Both the position numbers and the translations under genes were made by a program. A stretch of 29,600 bases of DNA. It comes from Silene noctiflora (lineage: Eukaryota > Streptophyta > Magnoliopsida > Caryophyllales > Caryophyllaceae). The notes beneath the pieces are model-generated. The model was not told where the DNA came from. It worked only from the letters and a program-made list of their open reading frames with translations, and searched no databases. The stretch's first letter is position 1. Each line of letters opens with the position of its first letter. The stretch covers positions 8,788 through 38,387 of the forward strand of contig VHZZ01000021.1 in the NCBI GenBank assembly GCA_009801015.1, read 5' to 3'. Of this stretch, positions 16,900 through 29,100 are shown piece by piece.

Positions 16900-19439
16900 A
16901 ACGGTTTTGGACATTTCAGGACCGAAACAAAAGTCTCCGAAAATCACACAAAAGGTTCCTCAAATCAGCTGAAGCGGCTACACAAAATTTGAGGAGCAAC
17001 GGAGGACATTTAGGTGTGTTAGTATGCGATAAACCAACGTTCGTCGAACCACGAATAATCGTGAATAATGGATTAATACTCGTTATTTGGGCATGAAATA
17101 TAATTTGTCAACCCCTGAAATGATCTTGGAGACGTGGTTCAAAAAATCAAGTGAAAAATAAATGTGGTTCAGTGCGACCTCCCGAACGACTCAAATAAAA
17201 ATGGTATATACACGATTTTCGGGATTACAGGCCCCCAGAACAAAATTCTCCAAAAATCACGCAGAAGGTTCAACGGGTCATTTAAACCAGCCACCCAAAA
17301 TTTGAGAAGCAATGGAGGCCATTTGGGGTGCTGGTATGCGATAAACAAGCATTCGTCGAGCCTCGGATAATCGTGAAAAATGAATTAATACTCGTTAGTT
17401 GGGGCTGAAATCGAATAAGTTAACTTCTGAAATGACTTCGTACACGTGGTAGAAAAAAAGTCTCCGAAAATCACGCAGAAGGTTTCTCGGGTTAGATAAA
17501 CCGGCCACACAAAATTTGAGAAGCAATGGAAGCGATTTGGGGGTGCCGGTATGCGGTAAACAAGCATTCGTCGAATCTCGGATAATCGTGAAAAATGTAT
17601 TAATACTCGTTATTTGGGCCTGAAATCTAATTTGTTAACCCCTGAAATGATCTCGGATCCATGGTTTAAAAAACAGGTGAAAAAGAAATGTGGTCCGGTA
17701 CGACCTTTTGAACGACTCAAATTAAAGTATATAATACACGGTTTTCGAGATTTCATGAATCCGGAACAAAATTCTCCAGAAATCACACAGAAGGTTTCTT
17801 AGATCAGGTTAGTCAGCCACACAAAATATGCGGAGCAACATAGCACATTTGAGGGTGTCGGTATGCGATATACGAGCTTTCGTTAAACCATGGATAATCG
17901 TGAAAAATAGATTAATACTCGTTATTTGGGGCTGAAATCGTATAGGTTAACTCCCGAAATGACTTCGGACACGTGGTATAAAAGCCGGTAGAAAAAGAAA
18001 CGTGGTCCGGTACGACCTCCCGAAAGGCTCAAATTGAAGTGTATATAATACACGGTTTTCGAGAATCCAGGGTGCCGGAACAAAAGCCTCCATAAATCAC
18101 ACAAAACGTTTCTCATGTCAGATAAAGCTGCCACAAAAAATTTGAGAAGGTACAGAGGACAATTGGGGGTGCCGGTACGCGATAAACCAACATTCGTCGA
18201 ACCACAGATAATCATGAATAATGGATTAAAACTCGTTATTTGGGCATGAAATCTAATTTATTAACCCCTAATATTATCTCAGACATGTATAATACACGAT
18301 TTTGGGGATTAAAGGCCCCGGAAAAAAACTCTCCGGAAATCACGCAGAAGGTTCAACGGGTCAGATAAATCGGTCACACAAATTTTGAGAATCAACGAAG
18401 GCCATTTGGAGGTGTCGATATGCGATAAACAAGCATTTCTTTGAATCTCGGATAATCGTAAAAAAATGGATTATTACTCGTTATTTGGGGCTGAAATCGA
18501 GTAGGTTAACTCCTGATATGACTTCAGACACGTGGTAGAATAGCCGGTAGAAAAAGAAACGTGGTCCGGTACGACCTCCCGAATGACTCAAATTGAAGTG
18601 TATAATGCACGGTTTTCGAGATTCTTGGGTGTTGGAACAAAAGCCTCCGAAAATCACGCAAAAGGTTCCTCGTGTCAGATGAAGCGGCCACACAAAATTT
18701 GAGGAGCAACGGAGGACATTTCAGGGTACTGGTATGCGATAACTTGTATTCGTCGAACCATGGATAATCGTGAAAAATTGATTAATTCTCGTTATTTGGT
18801 CCAAAAATGACCTCGGAAACGTGGTTGAAAAAGCAAGAGAAAAAGAAACGTAGTCCGGTTAGACCTCCCCTATAACTCAAATTGAAATGTATAATACACG
18901 GTTTACGAGATTACAGGCTCCCGGAAAAAAAGTCTCTGAAAATCACGCAGAAGGTTCCTCGGGTCAGATAAACCGACCACACAAAATTTGAGATGCAACG
19001 GAGGCAATTTGGGGTTGCCGGTATGCGGTAAACAAGCGTTCGTAGAATTTCGGATAATCGTGAAAAACGTAATAATACTCGTAATTTGGGCCAGAAATCT
19101 AATTTGTTAACCCATGAAATGATCTCGGACACATGGTGTAAAAAACAGGTAAAAAAGAAATGTGGTCTGGTACGAACTCTCGAACGACTCTAATTAAAGT
19201 ATATAAAACACGGTTTTAGAGATTCCAGGAAACCGGAACAACATTCTCCAGAAATCACATAGAAGGTTTCTTAGATCGAGTTAGTCAGCCATGCAAAATA
19301 TGCGGAGCAACAAAGCACATTTGAGGGTGTCGGTATGCGATATACCAGCTTTCGTCGAACCTCGGATAATCGTGAAAAATAGATTAATACTTGTTATTTG
19401 GGGTTGAAATTGTATAGGTTAACTGCTGAAATGACCTCA

Positions 19440-19570
19440 GACACGTGTTAAAAAAGCCGGTAGAAAAAAAAACGTGGTCTGCTACGACCTCCCGAATGGC
19501 TAAAAAAGAAGTCGGTAGAAAAAGAAACGTGGTATAAAAGTCGGTAGAAAAAGAAACGTGGTCCGGTACG
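19440..19570. repeat. 83 bp local duplication in a B-type satellite monomer
   Basis: GTCGGTAGAAAAAGAAACGT with its flank is present in extra copies near 19511 and 19540, which lengthens this monomer from 312 to 395 bp and stacks several ACGTGG words. Confidence 0.65.
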
Positions 19571-22500
19571 ACCTCCCGAACGGCTCAAATTGAAGTGTAT
19601 AATACACGGTTTTCGAGATTTCAGGGTGCCAAAACAAAAGCCTTCGAGAACACACAAAAGGTTTCTCGTGTCAGATGAAGCGGCCACACAAAATTTAAGG
19701 AGCAACGGATGACATTTCGGGTTGCCGATATGCGATAAACCAGCATTCGTCAAACCACGGATAATCGTGAAAAATTGATTAATTCTCATTATTTGGTCCT
19801 CAAATCGAATTAGTTAACCCATTAAATGACCTCGGTAACGTGGTTGAAAAACCTATAGAAAAAGAAACGTGGTCCGATACGACCTCCCCTATAACTCAAA
19901 TTGAAATGTATAATACACGATTTACGAGATTACAGGCTCTTAGAAAAAAAAGTCTCCGAAAATCACGCAGAAGGTTTCTCGGGTCAGATAAACCGGTCAC
20001 ACAAAATTTGAGAAGCAACGGAAGCGATTCGGGGGTGCCGGTATGCGGTAAGAAAGCATTCGTCAAATCTCGGATAATTTTGAAAATTGGATTAATACTC
20101 GTTATTTGGGCTTGAAATCTAATTTGTTAACCCCTGAATGATCTCGGACACATGGTTTAAAAAACAGGTGAAAAAGAAATGTGGTCTTGTACGACCTATC
20201 AAACGACTCAAATTGAAGTGTATATTACACGGTTTTCGGGATTTCAGGAACCCGGAATAAAATTCTCCAAAAATCACACAGAAGGTTCCTTAGATCAGGT
20301 TAGTCAGCCACACAAAATATGCGGAGCAACATAGGACATTTGAGGGTGCCGGTATGCGATAAACTAGCATTCATGAAACCTCTAATAATCGTGAAAAATG
20401 AATTAATACTCTTTATTTAGAGCTGAAATCGAATAGGTAAACTGCTGAAATGACCTCGGACAGGTGTTAGAAAAGCCGGTAGAAAAAGAAAGTAGGCCGG
20501 TACGATCTCCCGAAAGGCTAAAATTGAAGTGTATAATACACGGTTTTCGAGATTCCAGGGTGCCGGAACAAAAGCCTCCGAAAATCACACAAAAGGTTTT
20601 TCATATCAGATAAATGGGCCACACAAAATTTGAGGAGGAACGGAGGACAATTGGGGGTGCTGGTATGCGATAAACCAGCATTCGTCGAACCACATATAAT
20701 CGTAAATAATGGATTAATACTCGTTATTTGGGCATGAATTCTAATTTATTAACCCCTGAAATTATCTCGGACTCGTGGTTGAAAAAGCAGGTGGAAAAGA
20801 AATGTTGTCCAGTACGACCTCCCGAACGACACAAATAGAAGTGTATAATACACGATTTTCGGGATTACAGGCCCCTGAAAAAAAATTCTCTTGGTTTTCG
20901 AGATTCAGGGTGCCGGAACAAAAGCCTCCGAAAATCACACAAAAGGTTCCTCGTGTGAGATGAAACGGCCACACAAAATTTGAGGGACAACGGAGGACGT
21001 TTCGGGTTGCCGGTTTGCGATAACCAGCATTCGTCGAACCACGTATAATCGTGAAAAATTTATTAATTCTCGTTATTTGGACCTGAAATCGAATTAGTTA
21101 ACCCTTTAAATGACCTCGAAAACGTGGTTGAAAAACCTTGAGAAAAAGAAACATGGTCCGTTACGACCTTCCGTTTGACTCAAATTGAAGTGTATAATAC
21201 ACGATTTACGAGATTACAGGCACCCGGAAAAAAAGTGTCCGAAAATCACACAGAAGGTTCCTCGAGTCAGATAAACCGGCCACACAAAACTTGAGAAGCA
21301 ACGGAGGCGATTTGGGGGTGCCGGTATGCGGTAAACAAGCATTCATTGAATCTCGGATAATCGTGAAAAATAGATTAATACTCGTTATTTGGGCCTGAAA
21401 TCTAATTTTTTAATCCCTGAAATGATCTCTGACACATGGTTGAAAAAACAGGTGAAAAAGAAATGTGATCTGGTACGATCTCCAGAACGACTTAAAATTA
21501 AAGTGTAAAATACATGATTTTTGAGATTACAGGTTCTCGAAACAAAATTCTCCGTAAATCACGCAGAAGGTTTCTCGGGACAGATAAACCGCCCACAAAA
21601 ATTTGAGAAGCAACTAAGGCCATTTGGGAGGTGCTTATATGCGATAAACAAGCATTCGTCGAAACTCGGATAATAGTGAAAAATTGATTAATACTCGTCA
21701 TTTGGGTTTGAAATCGTATGAGTTAACTCCTGATATGACTTGGGACACGTGGTATAAAAGTCGTTAGAAAAATAACGTGGTCCGGTATGACCTTCTTAAC
21801 GACTCAAATTGAAGTGATAACCAGCATTAAGTAGTCATTAACCACGGATAATCGTGAAAAATTGATTAACTCTCGTTATTTAGTCTTGAAATCGAATTAG
21901 TTAACCTCTTAAATGACCTTGGACACGTGGTTGTAAAACAGGAAGAAAAAAAAAAGTGGTCTGGTACGACCTCCGAAATGGCTCAAATTAAAGTAATAAA
22001 AGTCTCCGGAAATCACAGAGACGGTTCCTCATGTCAGATGAAGCAGCCACACAAAATTTGAGGATCAACCTCTTAAATTTGAGGATCAACCGACGATAAA
22101 CCAGCATTCGTCGAACCAGGGATAATCGTGAAAAATAGATTAATTCTCATTATTTGGGGTTGAAATCGAATAGGTTAACTCCTGAAATGACCTCTTACAC
22201 GTGGTGGAAAAAGCGGGAGAAAAAGAAACGTTGGCGGTTACGATCTCACGAGCGACTCAAATTGAACTGTAATAATACACAGTTTTCGGGATTTCGGGGA
22301 CCCGGAATAATATTCTCCGGAAATCACATCGAAGATTGCTCAGATCAGGTCAATCAACCACAAAAAATTTGAGGTGCAACAGTGAACATTTGAGGGTGTC
22401 GGTATGCGATAAACTAGCATTTGCTGAACCTCAGATAATCGTGAAAAATGAATTAATACTCTTTATTTGGAGCTGAACTCGAATAGGTTAACGCCTGAAA

Positions 22501-22890
22501 TGACCTCGGACACGTGTTAGAAAAGCCGGTAGAAAATGAAATGTGGTTCGGTACGACCTTCCGAACGGCTCAAATTGAAGTTTAATACACGGTTTTCGGA
22601 ATTTTAGGGTCCCGCAACAAAAATCTCCAGAAGTCACTAAGAAGGTTCCTCGGATCAGGTTGCGGCCACACAAAATTTGAGGAGCAAAGGAGGACATTTG
22701 GGATTGCCGGTATGCGATAAACCAACATTCGTTGGACCTCGGATAATCGTGAATAATGGATTAATACTCGTTATTTGGGTCTGAAATCTAATTTGTTAAC
22801 CTCTGAAATGATCTCGGATACGTGGTTGAAAAAACAGGTGAAAAATAAATGCGGTCTGGTATGACCTAACGAACGATTCAAATTGAAGTG

Positions 22891-24220
22891 ACGGTAATCT
22901 CGCTCTAACAAACCGCCAACTCCATCTCTTTTCCACTACTGCTTCACCACAAAAATCGACGACGACCTCCCTAACCCTTTGCAAAGACCCGCCACTCACC
23001 ACTAATTCGAAATCTGAGTGATCTCAGTCACAAAGTTGAAGAAGGGTAGTATGGATGAAATTCTGTAAATAAAATGAATATTTTAAAATATAGAACCAGA
23101 GATTTGTAGAATGTATGGATGAAATTCTATAAACAAAATGAATTAAATTGAAGTTAAGTCTTATGAAAAAAGAATTGAGTAATATTTTATCGATGAACAT
23201 TATGGATTAAGATTTTGAACAAAAAAAACATGTATGGATTAAGATAATCTAATGTTTTAGTCATCAATTTTTTTGTTCAAGTCTATTAACATTAAAAATG
23301 CAATGAAAATGTTGTTTTGAGTTGGAACATTGTTATCAACATTAAAAATTATTAACATTAAAAATGCTATATCCATTTACACACGAAAGATAAAAAGTCC
23401 TCGGACATTAGACATTAACAAATATCCACCAATAATATATCTCGACGCTCATAAGAAATTGATAAAAAAAAGACATCTATAAAGCAATTTACACTAAAAT
23501 AATCAGGAGTATAAACTACGAAACAAAGACACTTTTAAATAAAATAACCTATACTAATCACGGTATACAATAGAATTACTCAGATTAATATATTAAAAAA
23601 AGCTGACATACATTTGTATAAAATCGCCTTATACACTCCGACTAGCTATAGTAATGGAGGCCAACAAATTTAAGAATGAGCATCACACGATGAAAGATAT
23701 GATAGACCCAAATCTCATTTTCATACATAAAATCTAATAATAAAATGGGTGTGACAACAAACTTTTGAATTGTTTACAAATCAATGATTCAACGAATTTC
23801 TTGGCCCTTATATTCTCCAAAAAAAATTGAGACATTTATCTAATTAATCTTTTAAAATTGTTCGTTTGAAAATTTCTCGAAAAGCTAATCATAGGTTCTT
23901 ATCTCCATCGGCTTTAATTGCCACCTAAAACTTGATTACCACCACAAAATTCTTCCTAATCTCCCTAAGAACTTCATTTTTCCAAACATCCTTCTAAAAT
24001 TTGCAAATATTTTCCTTTCATTATTTTCCCTATCTCCTCTTCTAATTCAACATTTTCCCCTAAAATATTAATTCATTATTATTCAAGAATCATTGTTAGT
24101 TCCTTGACTCCTTCCTTGGCTGAAAAATTCATATTTAGTTTCGCTCTCAATCGTTTTTTTCCCTTTTACTTGATACCGATATTAACATATTAAAAAGCTC
24201 AATTGGCAAAAAAGTTCTGG
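22891..24220. other. Intergenic region between satellite and calmodulin-like gene
   Basis: The satellite breaks off at AATTGAAGTG (22890). Next is a GC-richer 140 bp segment of unknown origin, then AT-rich sequence. TGTATGGATGAAATTCT occurs twice about 63 bp apart (about 23048 and 23111). No gene, RNA or clear element is recognised from 23150 to 24200. Confidence 0.5.
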
Positions 24221-24228
24221 TATAAATA
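24221..24228 (+). promoter_or_regulatory. TATA box of the calmodulin-like gene
   Basis: TATAAATA lies 53 bp before the start codon, so transcription should begin near 24250 with a leader of about 30 nt. Confidence 0.75.
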
Positions 24229-24280
24229 GAACGTTTTACAGGAGACTTACTGGTAAATCACGAGGGAATTAGAATTAGAA

Positions 24281-24736
24281 ATGGACCCGGCGGAACTAAA
24301 AAGAGTATTTCAAATGTTCGACCGTAATGGAGATGGGAAGGTAACAAAAAAGGAACTACATGATTCCCTACAAAACTTGGGAATATACATCCCAGACAAA
24401 GAACTAACACAAATGATCGAAAAAATCGACGTAAACCATGACGGTTTCGTTGATATAGACGAATTTGGATCGTTATATCAAACGATAATGGACGAGAAGG
24501 ATGAAGAGGAAGATATGATGGAGGCCTTCAACGTATTCGATCAAAATGGGGACGGATTCATCACTGTGGACGAACTACGGTCCGTATTACAATCATTGGG
24601 ATTGAAACAGGGAAGAACAATAGATGATTGTAAGAAGATGATAAGCAAAGTAGATGTTGATGGAGATGGGATGGTGAATTATAAGGAATTTAAGCAAATG
24701 ATGAAAGGAGGTGGATTTGCTGCATTAGGTTCTTAG
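24281..24736 (+). CDS. CML: Calmodulin-like calcium sensor with four EF-hands (CML3/CML7 type)
   Basis: A 151-residue acidic protein made only of EF-hands. The four 12-residue loops are at 14-25 ([12 protein letters not shown]), 50-61 ([12 protein letters not shown]), 87-98 ([12 protein letters not shown]) and 125-136 ([12 protein letters not shown]). Each keeps Asp/Asn at positions 1, 3 and 5 and Glu at 12, so all four should bind calcium. The phrases [17 protein letters not shown] and GLKQGRT place it with plant CML3/CML7-like proteins, which act as calcium-regulated adaptors without enzyme activity. The gene has no intron, as is usual for this group. The start fits a TATA box 53 bp upstream and the context GAAATGGAC. 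The C-terminus ends GGGFAALGS; from memory Arabidopsis CML3 continues to SNL, a peroxisomal signal, which is missing here. Family call very sure, exact orthologue not. Confidence 0.95.
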   Translation: MDPAELKRVFQMFDRNGDGKVTKKELHDSLQNLGIYIPDKELTQMIEKIDVNHDGFVDIDEFGSLYQTIMDEKDEEEDMMEAFNVFDQNGDGFITVDELRSVLQSLGLKQGRTIDDCKKMISKVDVDGDGMVNYKEFKQMMKGGGFAALGS

Positions 24737-26153
24737 AATAATTTGATTAATTTGTAACAAATTATTCTTCTAAATGGTTATTAAATTTAAATCATATAAA
24801 TTGGAGATTAATTAAAAAAAAATTGCATATCCCTTAGTAGAGGAGGATTGCATGGGGGAAGATGAACTTGTATTAGGGCTTACTCTCTATGTATGAATTT
24901 CATGGATTTGGGTTAATTTTCCTTGTTTGACATTGATTTCTGTCGTGTTTTAGGGTCGATGTCAGTTTTCTTTTTTACGAGTTGAATATGTGGTCGTGTT
25001 CATGTTTGTGTTGATGTGTATATTTGAAAAAGGATGTTTTCGTGTTTTAGGGGAGTAATTCCGTCTCCCTCGGGTTACTGTATTAGGCGCGCATGTATCA
25101 CGTACTCCCTCTGTTTCTTCGATTTCTTCCACTTCTTATCTTTGTCCATGTTCCTTCCACAATTCGAAGGAAAATGTATAATGAAAACCGTCAAACACGC
25201 AAATTTATACGAGTATTGTTATTAGAACCGATCTTTACCGTAGAAGAATGAATTTGTTTGTAAATAAACGAAAAACTGAAACATATTCGTTACATTTATC
25301 TTTTTTTCTTTTCAGACTTACCGTTTTAATAGATTTATACATATACGAATTTGTTGATCGTAATTGTAAATCTTCAAACAATACAGGGTACCCCATAGAT
25401 TTTCAAAAAAACAAGGAATACCGAGTAGAATTTAAAAAAAAAAATACAAGGATACCTTGTCGAAAAACCATAAATAAAACGATGTTTTATCCGTTTGGCA
25501 CCGCAGTACCCCAAAACTTAGGGTGCTCCTACTTCTATTTTTGCCTGTTTGGTATCGCGATTCATTTTCAGGCGCATTGCAGCATGTGTGGTGAAAAACC
25601 GTCAAAATCTAAAGACATGCGACTGATATATGTCGAATATTCAAAACTCCCTTTTAATTGTACTAGTCTTACGCCACATTCCATACCTAAAAAACTCGAT
25701 CAGAAAACGAATCACACTGGAGTACAAGCTAAAACTCCATTAATTGCGCAATTTACAGCGCTTCCATGCTTGATCAATCCTTAGGATGCGACTAAACCTA
25801 ATAACTCCCAAGCTTTCTTAATTGAACAACGCAACATAGTCAGCCTCGGACCGGATGCGCTGCTTGCCTATTCTAGATTTGACATGAAAAAACCATCTCA
25901 TTGCAGAAAGCAGTCAACCCAGAAAACAGTGAATGCATTGTCTCCATCTAGTTGCTTGCAACAAGAAATCCACAAACATATTGGTAGCGATTTGGAGTCA
26001 AATATAATCAGCCTCGCATTTCATAACAATGCATTACAAAAAAGAGGCACCAAAATTGTAATGCAAGATTTGAACAAAAAAATGAGTAAACTACAGCAAA
26101 CAACTATGATGGTTCGCTTTCGTCTAAAAACGGTTATACAGAACACTGGTTGT
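24737..26153. other. Convergent intergenic region
   Basis: It lies between the 3' ends of the calmodulin-like and helicase genes and should hold both 3' UTRs. A Stowaway-like end (CGTACTCCCTCTGTTTC) is at about 25100. Open frames at 25248-25784 and 25884-26210 have no recognisable domain and an amino-acid make-up typical of chance frames. Confidence 0.5.
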
Positions 26154-29100
26154 TCAGACAATGGAATACCTGCCTGGTTGTGTACCGCCGGGAAGAGAGA
26201 TGGCTTGTGATGTGATATCCTCCAATACCCTTTTCAGTTCGGCTTTGGCTGTTTTCACAGAATGCTCTGACCGCCCTTCAATAAACAGGTAGAGTTTTCG
26301 CTCTCCTGGGGCCGGAACCTTTCCAGGCGGGAAAAATTGTCCCCTTGTTGTGATGGAAGCCCCCGTCCAATCAGAAATTGGTCCCAAAGTCTCCTTGTGT
26401 GTCACCTTCCACCGAGCATTCTGAGGGAACTCGTTGATCTCAAGTTCAGCTTCGTAATGCTCACCCATGGCATCTTGTTGGAGTTTAGCCAAGTTTTGCT
26501 GCAACTTCGTCAAGATGAACTCAGGTACATGACCTGCCGCCACCGAAGGACCCGCTTCTTGACCCGCTGGAGCAGGGTTTGGTACTGTGACATCCGTCCT
26601 CTTCCGAACCTCATCATCTTCATCCTCGGAATCGGACTTGTCGACCTCAAACCCGTACTCCTTTGCCTGTGCTCTCTTTGCAGCTTTTCGAGCTTCATCC
26701 TCCTGCTCATCGAACTTGAACCCACTTCCACCATAGCCGGTTCCATGGGCTTGCTCGAGTCCCTGTTTCACCTTAGCCATGAACCCATCTGCTAGAGCTT
26801 TCAAATCATCGGGAATAGGCTGCTCGGAAAGTTGTAAGGCTTTCATGAGATCAGGAGCATATCTAGCCTCATCTTCAGATATAAAAGTAACCGCATGGCC
26901 TTTACGACCAGCACGACCTGTTCGGCCAACACGATGAACATAGTCCTCATAGTGATTAGGGACATCATAATTAATTACTATCTCAAGTTCTTTCACATCT
27001 AGACCTCTAGCAGCTATACTAGTTGCAACCAACAAATTGCACACATTACTCTTGAAATCGGCAAGGGTGGATTCACGATCCCCTTGATCCTTTGCCCCAT
27101 GAAGAGAAAGGCAAGGATAACCGCTCTTGAGTAGACTCCGGAACAAAGTGTCGCATTTGTCTTGCGTGTGGACAAATATCAGAATCTTCCCCTTTTCATA
27201 CCACTCCCCAAGTATTTCTAACAGTCTTAGGTACCTATCATTTTCAGGTCTCACTTCTACCATCTGAGTTATGTCCTTATTGACCACACTCCTGCCACCG
27301 ACCTGGATCTCTACTGGTTTATTAAGTACTTTCTTTGCCAAAACTTCCACTTGACGTGGGAAGGTGGCAGAGAAAAGTACAGTTTGACGATCTGGTCGTA
27401 TATTCTGGACAATGCGTGTTATCTGAGGCTCAAAACCCATGTCAAACATTCTGTCAGCTTCATCCATGACCAAATAAGTAACTCGTCGAAGATTTGTGAT
27501 TTTTCCACTGCTGGTACAAAGTATATCTATCATTCTTCCGGGAGTGCACACCACAATTTCTGCTCCCTTCTTCAGTTCACCTATTTGTTGTGCAACACCA
27601 GAGCCGCCATATACAGGAACACAAGTCAAGTTCATTACCTTGGTAAATTTCCTGATGTCACTGTAAATTTGCTGGACCAACTCCCGAGTAGGGGCCATAA
27701 TAAGAGCAATGGGACCATCCCCAGACATCAAAGGTGGCTGATCCTTGATGTGCCTTAGCATTGGCAACACGAAAGCCAAGGTCTTTCCAGAGCCAGTCTT
27801 CGCAATACCAATGCAGTCTCGACCACTCATGATTACTGGCAAAGCCTGAGTCTGGATTGCCATTGGCTTCTCGAAGTTTTGTTTTCTGATTACATCCAAC
27901 ACTTTTGTTGTTAGTCCCGTCTGGTGCCATGTTTTTATTGGTTTTGGTACATCTTTTCCGTGAACCTTCAACTCAAGCTCCTTCCTGTAAGCAACAACCT
28001 CCTCAGCAGTCATCCTTGAAATTTCCTTCACCTCAATGTAAAAGTTCTTCCTGAAGTCAATATAATCAATCTTTGAATGATCAACCACAGCTAATTTCTC
28101 GGCTTTTGTTTTCTTCACCCTTTTCATGAATTCATCATCATCTTCATCCTCTGTGTTCTTTCCATCCTCCTCCACATCTTCATAATCTTGGTCAGAATCC
28201 TCATCAGGCATAATTCTTCCAAGAAGTTTCTTCGAGTCCTTTTTCTTAGGCACTTCACCGGTGCTTTTAACATCCTTTTTATTGTTGCCATTCACTACAG
28301 TGAGTTCTGGAGTAGCCACAGCATTATTCAGCTTCTCGACTTCAGGCAAGATCATTGAGTTCATAAAAGCATCCAACGGATCAACTTCCTCCTCTTCACC
28401 ATTGACGGCAGCACTTCCATCAGGTACTGCATTTCCATTCTCAGAATCAACAGCCATGGAATCGCCATCTTCAGTTGACGGTTTAGGAGCTCCATCCACA
28501 TCCATATCTGTGCCAGTTTTTTCTTCTGGCGGAACTTCTTCATCATCAGATTCACCTTCCAGCGTCCAATTCTTGCCAGCCTTAGGCTGTTCAGTGTTTT
28601 CCACCCCAAGTTGTTTCCTCACATCTTCTTCCTTTTTCTTTTTCAGCTCCCTCCATTCCTCAACTCGCCTCCTGCGCTTCTCCATCTCGTCATCCAATCT
28701 CCTTTGCTCCTCCTCCATATCATGTTCCGTCGTCCCTGCCTTCTCCGGAACTTTATCAGGCTCACTATCACCCTTCTTTTTCAGGCTGTCGACACTATCC
28801 TCTCGATGCCTGTGAGACCGACTCTTTTCTCCATCTTTCTCCTTGTGATCATCATCTCGTCTCCGCCTTTTCTTTTCTCGATTCCTCCTCTCATCATCAC
28901 TGTCGTCAGTTTCAGCTTCTCTACGCCTCCTTGCTCTCTCCTTTTCTTTTTCTCTATCTTCCCTTTCTTTTTCCCTTTCACGTTCCCTCCTCTCCCTCTC
29001 TCTTTCCCTCCTTTCTCTTTCCCTCTCCCTCTCCCTCTCTCGCTCCTTCTCCCTTGCCCTTTCCCTCTCCTTCTCCTTCTCCTTCTCCTTCTCCCTTTCC

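Larger units (their letters stand above)
13415..22890. repeat. Satellite array, about 31 monomers of ~312 bp in three types
   Basis: The motif ATTAATACTCGTTATTTGG or a close form recurs 31 times (first at about 13475, last at about 22767). The commonest spacing is 311-314 bp, with shorter ones (178, 215, 245, 274) from internal deletions and 395 from an 83 bp duplication. Three types are told apart just after the motif: A (AATCTAATTTGTTAACCCC ... ACAGGTGAAAAAG), B (TCGAATAGGTTAACTCC ... GCCGGTAGAAAAAG) and C (TCGAATTAGTTAACCC ... CCGAGAGAAAAAG). The order is B B C A B C A B C A B A B A B A B C A B C A B A C A B C B B A, mostly a C-A-B trimer of about 935 bp. No coding function is supported. 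The length is close to that of subtelomeric satellites I recall from Silene, but this is only a lead. Confidence 0.9.

Noticed and set aside
14423..22697. Many minus-strand open frames with similar peptides in the satellite
   Set aside because: They are fragments repeating with the monomer, broken by indels, and have no continuous frame or recognised domain.
13415..22890. LTR retrotransposon or CRISPR-like array as the source of the repeats
   Set aside because: Repeats are head-to-tail without spacers, no polymerase or primer-binding site is seen, and the sequence is plant nuclear.
25248..25784. 178-codon plus-strand open frame between the two genes
   Set aside because: Low-complexity start, no domain, composition like random AT-rich sequence; it falls where the helicase 3' UTR is expected.
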